Source: Gambelia wislizenii
Taxonomy: Eukaryota; Chordata; Lepidosauria; Squamata; Crotaphytidae
Assembly (NCBI GenBank): GCA_030847615.1
Contig: JAUMIR010000001.1
Location: 177,587,001-177,651,000, forward strand
DNA: 64,000 bases
Direction of reading: 5' to 3'
Part shown: positions 56,531 to 64,000 of the stretch, piece by piece
Layout: the number at the start of each line of letters is the position of its first letter
Position numbering within the stretch: position 1 is the first letter of the stretch
Notes under the pieces: model-generated
Database searches by the model: none
Seen by the model: the letters and a program-made list of their open reading frames with translations, nothing else
Told to the model about the DNA's origin: nothing
Made by a program: the position numbers and the translations under genes

Positions 56531-57126
56531 GCATGGTATGCTCTCTGTAACCTACCCCAGTTAACAGTCTGTAGCTAAAAGATACTTTTAAGAATCATTA
56601 GGGTTTACGATATAAGGATATCCAGTGGGTGGCAGCAGCGTATTATAATACAACAGAACACTTTCCAAAGGCAAACCTGTGAAACTACTGTAGTGTTCAT
56701 AGGAATTCTGATCAGGAATTTTTTTTATTGGAATAAGACCATTCTACTGAAAAATTCACCTGGCCACAAAAGGCCATAACAATAACGCAAAAAATTAATA
56801 ATATTGTTTCCCTCTTTTCTTACTAATACAAAAATAAAACGATCTATCCTAACACTAATACATTTCTCCTCTTAATCTAAACACACTATAATCACTCTTT
56901 TTTCTTTTCTAATGGGTTCAGAGAAGTCAAAAAATTATAAACAAGAGAATACTGATTGCAAAAATGCTGAGGTTGCTTTTTGGATGGGGTGGGATGAGCA
57001 AGAGTGGTGCACTGGGATCATTCTAATTATTTTAATGTTATGTTATTTTAATGTTATGGTGAGGTCAGGGTTTTTCTCATGCATAGTGAGGAAGGTGAGG
57101 AATCTTTCAAACAGAAGTTGGAAGAT

Positions 57127-57370
57127 TTTTTCAGAACCAATATGGTGTAGTGGTTTAAGTGTTAGACTACGACTCTGGGGAGAAAGGTTCAAATCCCTGT
57201 TCAACCATGGAAACTCACAGGATAACCTTGGACAAGTCAAACCCTCTCAGCCTCAGAGGAAGGCAAAGGCAAACCTCCTCTGAAGAAATCTTGCCAAGAA
57301 GACCCCATGATAGGTTTGCCTTAGGATCGTCTTAAGTTGGAAATGACTTGAAGGTATGCAACGACAACTG
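57127..57370 (+). repeat. Sauria-type SINE, plus strand
   Basis: The head 'atggtgtagtggtttaagtg' and B-box-like 'aaggttcaaatccc' are clear. The 3' region 'agttggaaatgacttgaagg' followed by 'tatgcaacgacaact' is BovB-like. It is one of the best preserved SINEs here. Confidence 0.85.
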
Positions 57371-58513
57371 AAGCTTTATTACATCACCCAGAATGAAAGA
57401 CTTGCACAGAAAACTGGTGATCCTGGAACTAATGAATCCATTTCACCAGCATCCACTGTTGTCTGATGCTAGACTTCTTTGAAAATGTGTCACAGGCAGA
57501 ACCTTTTAAGACCGATGTGAGCGTGGAACAGATCTCCTCCTAGCTCATTGTGTGTGTGTGTGTGTGTGTGTGAACATCGCAAGGTCCATTTCCCTATGTT
57601 CTGGTTTTCTCTGTGCCTTTCTGTCCAAGTCCCCTAGTTATATATCTGTATAGAGAACTATACTGCGCCTAGATACATGTAGCTGGGAATTCTGTGACCA
57701 CAGCAACTCTAAAAGAACCTGCTGTAATTGCAGGAAATACCAACAAAGTATCTGCACAGTGGTAGTTCCTGGCCAATTTGCACATAAAATTTCTTCACAG
57801 AAATCTGTATTTCGGGGATAGTTAGGCTATAGGAAGCTACCCTGTCATAGGGTATTCTGTATGGAAGAGGAAAGGGTGGCCATGGGAGCTGCTTGTATGG
57901 TTCCAGTCATTTTGCTGCCAGAAGACAAGGACAGACACCACCACCACCACCCCCACACACAGAAGCTGATTGCAGTGACAAAATGGACTGCATCCTCAAG
58001 CTTGCCTGAGGCCAGTGGGCTAGTTTAGGCAGGCACACTGGGAACAGACCACTTTGTTTTCAAACAAAGGGGATCAGCTGGGAGCTTCCCCCTCTGCCCC
58101 CTACCAAACATCTGCCACCCAGGGCTACTGCCTCATGATAAAACCACTGTCCTCTAAATTACTGCAACTCAGGCAGCCATGGCTTTATCCCTCTGTTCCA
58201 TAGAAGTGATATTTATTCCTGGGGCTCAGTATGGCTACCACACTGTCTGCTTTTGAAGTGATTGTTCCCTGGAATGCCTTCTGCAATATATGTACAGTAA
58301 TGCTGCTGTCTCTACTTTTTGGGGGTGTCCTGATTTGGAACAAGATGTCTCATGATCAAGAGGGAGTCTTTCCTTTCCCTTTTTTTTTTTTTTTAAAAAG
58401 TTCAATTGTGTGCTCTCAGAAGAGTTTCTTTCAAAGTGGGCAACAAGTGATTGTTTAGAAGCACTGCTCAAAAATACTTTCAGTTACACGTGTGTGTGTG
58501 TGTGTGTGTGTGA

Positions 58514-58545
<32 letters not shown>

Positions 58546-58880
58546 AAGGTATATTTGTGCAACAATGTGACCTATGCTAGCTCAGCTTCCATCCTTTATA
58601 ACATGTGTATCAAATGACTCTTCTATGAATAGACATTGTGTAAAGGTAGCTGAGTGGGTACAGCCTTTTATGAGACTACCTTAGCTGAAATAATAGGCTG
58701 TGGCTGGCAGAAAGACCTGGCCTGCCAGGTCAAGGCAAAGCTGCATGATAGTGGTTTACACTATAGAAAATAGCCCTTCCAAGTAACAATGAGAAGTTTG
58801 AGGATCTCTGTGCCAACCCAGGGTTCAATTTCCTAAAAAGCAGGTCACGGGAGATCTTTGGTGTAATACAAACCTGAATA
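57371..58880. other. Intergenic with TG microsatellites
   Basis: (TG)n lies at 57549-57572. A longer (TG)n with an (AG)n end lies at 58490-58545. A T-run of about 15 lies near 58380. No gene or element is recognised in the remainder. Confidence 0.6.
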
Positions 58881-59099
58881 CAGTTGTCCCTTCATATTCA
58901 CCGGAGTTTGGTTCCAGGAACCCCACCCCCGTGGATACCAAAATCCGTGAATACTCAAGTCCCATTATATGCAATGGCACACTAAATTTTGTCCCTTATA
59001 TAAGATGGCAAAATCAAGGTTTGCTTTTTGGATTATTATTTTTTAAAGAATATTTTCAAGCCATGAATACTTATATCCATGGATATGGAGGGACAACTG
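58881..59099. mobile_element. pogo-like MITE with intact ends
   Basis: It starts 'cagttgtcccttcatattc' and ends 'tatggagggacaactg', flanked by TA on both sides. The inner arms 'gataccaaaatccgtgaata' and 'tatccatgg' complete the pattern. It is the cleanest copy of its family, 219 bp long. Confidence 0.88.
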
Positions 59100-59166
59100 T
59101 ATAGGTTTGTTTAGGCTGAGTATTAGATTAGGGTTTGCATTATTTAACATTCCAGCACCTCCTTCA

Positions 59167-59980
59167 TTTAGGGTTGCCATAAATCCCAGAAAACCAGGAA
59201 AATCCCAGATTAGAGGGACAGAAAGTTGTCCCGTCCGGCTGGGCTGCTTCAAGCAGCAGGTCCCTGATTCCGACTCCAGGCATTCTGTCTGCAGGCTCTC
59301 TGCTCTGGGTCATGTGGAGAGTGAGTGCAGAAGGTGGGAGAGTGCAGTCTAGGCTAGGCAGAAGAGTGAATTGTGCAAAAGGAGCAGAGAGAGAGCAAAG
59401 GAAAATCAAGAGAGAGGAAAGAAGGCCAGCAATTTACTTGTATGTGTGCATGTGTGTGGTGAGTCTGGCCTCCAAGGTCACTGCCTGTGTAGAAGCTCCC
59501 AAGGGTTGTGCCTTTTGGTCATTTCTGGAAGGCGGGATGGCCCGGCGGGTTGACGGGTCCTCTTCCCCACTCACCTGGTTGACAGCAGAAGCTAGAACCC
59601 CGGTTTTGCTTATTTAAATCATGGAAATCTGCTGCATAGTCACTCCCCCAATTCCCCACACACACACACACCATGGTCTGGCGGAGCAGCAGGTCCTCTT
59701 CCCCACTAGGCTGGCTCACCCCTTTGCCCTCAACTGCCCAATCCTGCTTGCCCCCCTCCTTGACCTGCAGGGCTTCACCTTCTTATCAAAACTCACAGGC
59801 TTGCTGGACAAAAGCAGCTGAATGGGTGTTTTCCAGCCCATCCATATCCCCTGGAAGAAATTGGCGGTGGTGGCAGGAAGGTGTCCATGGAGGGGAGAGG
59901 AGAGAGCCATTCTCCTCTTCCCCAGTTAAAGTGTGGGTACTTTTGTCCTGGTTTTGTGGCAGAGAATTATGGCAACCCTA
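59167..59980. mobile_element. Terminal-inverted-repeat element, probably hAT
   Basis: The left end 'tagggttgccataaatccc' pairs with the right end 'gaattatggcaaccct'. The flanks 'cctccttc' and 'cctccatc' match at seven of eight positions. Inside, 'gtcctcttccccact' occurs twice (near 59559 and 59693). The open frames on both strands have no motif. Confidence 0.65.
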
Positions 59981-60576
59981 CCTCCATCAGATATCTAAAG
60001 GGACCCACAGAATCTCCTTGCAGAATCTCCTACAGAGAGCAAAGTTAGCACTATGCCCTATTTTCACATCCAGTCCTAGACAAGACTGTCTACCACTGTG
60101 CATGGACTTAACCAGTACATTTCTATTGAGTGAGGGGAGGGAATGATGAGTCATCTCTGCTTATTTTGCCCTTTTGGGGACCTACCATTAAGTTCATTCC
60201 CTTCCAAAATGGAATTATTGCACTTAAAAAAAAACTGGAAATGACAGGATGTTCAGTGTGCCAAGCCCTAATAATACTCATGTGCTAAGGCAAGGATTTT
60301 TACCTTGCTCTGGTGGAGAATCACCACTGGTGGAAGCTTCCAGGGGTGGCAAAATGCTAGGGATAATAGTGGCGGTGATGCTAACAACAATAACAACATG
60401 TCACAACAACAATAGGCCATGTGATTCCCACCACTGATCTATAACTTCTTGGGCTGTCCTGCTTCCAAGTAAAACACATCAAAAATATGTCACTGACCAC
60501 CCACTGTCTACTGCCAGGTCCTTGAGAGTGCTGCCTACAGGCACCTGCACCAATAGCTTTCTTTAACTGAATCTTA

Positions 60577-60796
60577 GGCCAAATCCACACTAAACAAATA
60601 ATCCAGTTTGAAACTAGATTATTTGCCATGGCTCCTTCCTATGGAATTCTGGGATTTTTAGTTTGGTGAGGCGCCAGCTGTCTTTGGCAGACTAGGCTAA
60701 AGACTTGTAAAACTACAATCCCAGGATTCAATAGGAAGGAGTTGTGGCAAATAATCCAGTTTCAAACTGGATTATTTGTGTAGTGTGGATTTGGCC
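60577..60796. mobile_element. Harbinger-like palindromic MITE with TTA duplication
   Basis: The ends 'ggccaaatccacacta' and 'tagtgtggatttggcc' are perfect inverted repeats, flanked by TTA at 60574-60576 and 60797-60799. The arms continue inward through 'ataatccagtttgaaact' almost to the centre. A 3-bp TTA duplication points to PIF/Harbinger. It is 220 bp and complete. Confidence 0.88.
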
Positions 60797-61338
60797 TTAG
60801 AAACAATAGTTTATGGAGATGGCAGATGTTCTGTGAGGGTAATCTTCACCAACCCATAAAAATATCCTGTACTCCATTAGCATAATATGACCACTAAAAG
60901 AAGGCTGTTTCCATTAAAAATGAATGGTAGAGTGGTGTCCCACCTTATGCCATATATTAAGGAGCAGTTTAGAAAATGCTAACCACTAGCCAACTAGCTG
61001 CTGAGTGGGTGTGAACTGGCTCCCTTGAAAGGTAATGTGTCAGAGGCAGCATCAAGTTACACTGCAGCCAAAATTGTTGAATGGTTTATATGAGAGGTCA
61101 GCTTTGCATGCGGAAGTCATCACTTGGTGCTGGAGCAACAAGCCAAAGAATGTGAATGTGTGAGAATTTACTGCTGTAAAGATGGAAAGTTAAGTTTTAT
61201 TTACAGTGTGTCTGACCCTGCGAGCCAGATGTGGACTATGGCAATGCTTAAGCCTCAATTTGTTTTCACTGTACATCCTCAACCATGGAAGATGATGAAG
61301 TAATAAAGAAGATGGGCTTTTAAGCACATCTTGAACTG

Positions 61339-61707
61339 TGGTGCCCAGAACTGACCCATATGATAGCCCTGTTTAAGTATTTGAAGGGATGTCACACTGA
61401 GGATGGAGCAGGCTTGATTTCTGCTGCTCCAGAGACTGGAACACGGAGCAATGGGTGCAAGCTCCAGGAACAGAGATTCCACCTCAACATGAGGAGGAAC
61501 TTTTTGACAGTAAGAGCTGTTCGGCAGTGGAACACACTCCCTTGGAGCGTGGTGGGGTCTCCTTCCTTGGAGGTCTTTAAACAGAGGCTGGATGGCCATC
61601 TGTCGGGGATGCTTTGATTGTGATTTCCTGCGTTGCAGGGGGTTGGACTGGATGGCCCTCGTGGTCTCTTCCAACTCTGCAATTCTATGATTCTATGATT
61701 CTATGAC
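61339..61707 (+). mobile_element. CR1 LINE 3' terminus
   Basis: The terminal region 'gtttaagtatttgaaggg' through 'gttggactggatggccctcg' ends in three ATTCTATG-type octamers (61681-61707), the signature of CR1 3' ends. It shares most sequence with 6400-6644. It is 5' truncated. Confidence 0.93.
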
Positions 61708-61709
61708 CC

Positions 61710-61895
61710 AGAGCCCTGCTCAGGTCTCGCAAACTCGGGGCCATGGCTTCTTTGAATGAATCTATCCATTTGTAATGTGGTCTTCCTCTTTTCCTACTGC
61801 CTTCTATCTTACCAAGCATTTTTGTCTTTTCTAGTGAGTCATGTCTTCTCATGATATTCATCACCATACCCTTCAACATTTCACAGATGAAAACT
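61710..61895 (-). pseudogene. RTE-BovB C-terminal fragment, minus strand
   Basis: The minus-strand frame reads RRHDSLEKTKMLGKIEGS, then RKRGRPHYKWIDSFKEAM, which is the end of a BovB protein. It matches the [19 protein letters not shown] region at 34655-34740 of the longer copy. Confidence 0.8.
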
Positions 61896-62229
61896 GGGGT
61901 GTTTGGCCCAACAACATCAGAGTGTAGTAAAGATGGAAAAAGTCATTAATGAGGGAGAACACACAAGCTAAGAAACACTACAGCAGTTTGCTTGGGCCTA
62001 CAGAAATTCTGCCCCCTCTTCTCCTCCCCTCCCCCCCCCCGCTGAGTTGAGCGTAAACTATTTTTGCACATTGAACTCAGTTTGCAGCAACTGAAAGTGG
62101 GAGTAGTAGAGAGAAACTGGGTCAATTTAACAGCTGCTGAAAAAGTGGGATGACAGAGGAATAACTGGTGCTGTCCCGGCCAAACTGGGACAGCTAGTGG
62201 ATATGAAATATACAAAATGTTAAGATTAA

Positions 62230-62700
62230 ATTAATATTAGACTGTCTGCAGAATTAAAACTATATACAACATTAACTTAAAAGCACAGAGTAAAATTAAT
62301 ACAGTACAAAAATAAAACATAAAACCCATTACTGTACATAAATCAATCAGTTCCCAAACTCCTGGTGGAACAGAAAAGTCTTAAGTTGGTGGTAGAAAGA
62401 GAGCAAGGAGGGAACCAGCCTGGCCACTATAGAAAGGGAGTTCCTGAGTGTAGGAACAGCCACACTCTTGTATTCCCACAAAACCTGCCTGTGAAAGTGG
62501 TAGGATTAAGAAAAGTGAAGTGAGTATCTTGGAATTCAGGCAGGCTCATATGGGAAGGTACAATCCTTCAGACAGCCTGGACCTGAGCTGTTTAGGACTT
62601 TATAGGTCATAACCAGCACCTTGAATTGTGCTCAGAAACAGACTGGCTACCATGAAGCTTTGAAAGAAAGGAGTCATATGCTGCCTTTAACCAAAACTGG
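62230..62700 (-). pseudogene. L2 LINE 3' fragment, minus strand
   Basis: The stretch 'tttataggtcataaccagca' followed by 'ccttgaattgtgctc' equals the L2 copy near 56460-56495. The rest is the C-terminal end and 3' UTR in degraded form. A short L2 3' end ('tttatttgatttatatcc') lies at 62822-62878. Confidence 0.75.
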
Positions 62701-62893
62701 GCTAAATGAACAAATATCCTGACCAGATATAGAACAGCTTACTGTGTCAGATTGGCCATAATTATGGAGTTTTTGTGACATTCCATGGAATGATAATTTC
62801 AACAATAACAGATTCCAAAATTTATTTATTTGATTTATATCCCTGCTTTCTTCCAGGGTTGGAATGCAAGGTTCCAGCATAACTAATAAAGTA

Positions 62894-63117
62894 CAATTGT
62901 CCCTCCGTATCCACAGATTTGGTTTCCACGGATTTAAGTATTCACAGCTTGAAAATACTCTTAAAAAAATAATAATCCAAAAAGCAAACCTTGCCATCTT
63001 ATATAAAGGACACCATTTTGCTATGCCATTGTATATAATGGAACTTGAGTATTCACGGATTTTGGTATCCACAGGGGGTCCTGGAACCAAATCCCAGCGA
63101 ATATGAAGGTATAACTG
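62894..63117. mobile_element. pogo-like MITE
   Basis: It starts after TA with 'caattgtccctccgtatcc' and ends 'aaggtataactg' before TA. The interior 'aaaaagcaaaccttgccatc' is the reverse complement of the copy at 58881, so the two lie in opposite orientation. Confidence 0.82.
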
Positions 63118-63934
63118 TAATTCCATTTTTAAAAATAAAATCATACATTAAATTAATTAATCATTGAAACACAAATCTGATTAAAGCAGTTTAAAATGCC
63201 GGACTACTAACGAATAAGGAATGAAAATATCGAGAAGTCCAGCATTTCAAGCCCTGGCTGTAACAGGTAGTTACCGGTAGGTACTTAATTCTTGAAGGAC
63301 TGCCATTACAACCAAGGGGTCGGAAGGACTCAGCTTTGCCATCTTCTGCTATACCAGCTGCAAAGCCGTGCTTAACTTAATGGTACAATGGCAAGGGTCA
63401 GTAGGAGGGTATGCAGCTGTAAGAGCAAAAAGCAAAGAAAGGCTGTGTTTTATGGAGCTGCAGTGGGAGAAGGAATCACTTCAGATTGGGTGGAGGGATC
63501 CATTCTGGGATTCTTTGCATATAGCAATTTTCACTCCACATACAGGTTACCTGTCCCAGTAATTCCCCTCTTTCACTGCACTGGTAAGACCCACAGACAA
63601 GCTCTTTTGTAGTGGAGAGGGTGACAGGATGGAAGCAAGGAGGAAAAGATCTGTTGCATTGGCTTTGCACCCTCAAAAAAACATCGGATTTTACTTCAAG
63701 CTCTTTCCTTCTCTATCTCTCTTTAATATCTGCCCACCTCCTTGATGACCAGTCCTTAGGGAACATAAATAAGCTCAGAAATATGTGTCCATTTAGTGCC
63801 TGAGAAGCAGGTCAATGAAGAGACTCAAGAAGACAGAGGAAAAACACCCTCGATTATAGGCAGTAAAGAACATGAACCACACCCTGTAAACTCTGTAGCG
63901 TTACACACTCTGTTGTGTTACTAAAAAAAATGTA
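63118..63934. other. Intergenic, no firm feature
   Basis: Bases 63184-63370 ('gcaaagccgtg', 'gtcggaaggactcagctttg') may be a degraded tRNA-SINE, but I cannot confirm it. Nothing else is recognised. Confidence 0.4.
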
Positions 63935-64000
63935 GGTTTTTTGTCGGGCTGTGAGGCTATGTTCTAGAAGAGTTTATTCCTGACATGTCGCCTGCATCAG
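63935..64000 (-). mobile_element. Penelope-like terminal region, cut by window end
   Basis: The sequence 'ggctgtgaggctatgttcta' followed by 'gaagagtttattcctgac' matches 52525-52562 of the Penelope-like copy. The core that reads GAAACGTC there reads GACATGTC here on the minus strand, so a ribozyme from this copy would lack a core base. The CTGANGA part is beyond the window. Confidence 0.65.

Noticed and set aside
59673..60146. 157-codon plus-strand frame
   Set aside because: It lies in a terminal-inverted-repeat element and its flank, with low-complexity proline and serine content and no motif.
40306..64000. Exons of a downstream gene such as ELOVL5, expected by vertebrate gene order
   Set aside because: No conserved exon of any gene was recognised. 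All long frames are transposon remnants or motif-free.

Overview
The window is nuclear DNA of a squamate reptile, most likely a lizard. The evidence is one vertebrate gene with well-conserved exons and AT-rich introns, surrounded by a typical squamate repeat mix: tRNA-derived SINEs with BovB-like tails, RTE-BovB, CR1, L2, DIRS-like and Penelope-like elements, Tc1/mariner, hAT and pogo-like short transposons.

The only gene recognised is GCLC, the catalytic subunit of glutamate-cysteine ligase, which performs the first and rate-limiting step of glutathione synthesis. It lies on the + strand. Fifteen coding exons (2 to 16) span 7838-38509 and all joins keep frame. Together they give 587 residues plus a stop, which equals residues 51-637 if the missing exon 1 encodes 50 residues as in human. 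Exon 1 and the promoter lie upstream of the window. A 3' UTR of about 1.8 kb follows, with several AATAAA signals between 38947 and 40289.

Intron 1 (1-7837, partial) holds two SINEs, a hAT element with an exact 8-bp target duplication, and pogo-like short transposons. Introns 6 and 8 hold an L2 copy and a Tc1 element opened twice by DIRS-like insertions. Intron 12 (27211-35809) holds a palindromic MITE split by an L2-clade LINE and a second one split by a nearly full-length but dead BovB. Intron 14 holds a 1.3-kb GC-rich pogo-like element built of serial hairpins and a roughly 75-95-bp tandem repeat.

From 40.3 kb to the end I find no gene. This part is layered repeats: two head-to-tail copies of an endonuclease-type LINE (41.2-45.7 kb), L2 (45.7-47.2), CR1 (47.8-49.5), a DIRS-like RNase H/tyrosine recombinase segment (50.2-52.5), a Penelope-like 3' end with a candidate hammerhead ribozyme (52.5-53.1), CR1 on the - strand (53.1-54.2), and further L2, SINE, MITE and CR1 pieces. 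Every retrotransposon here shows stops, frameshifts or truncation. The least ordinary signals are the hammerhead-like motif near 52.58 kb and the hairpin-rich element at 36.24-37.54 kb. Repeat family names rest on remembered hallmarks and motifs, not on a database search.
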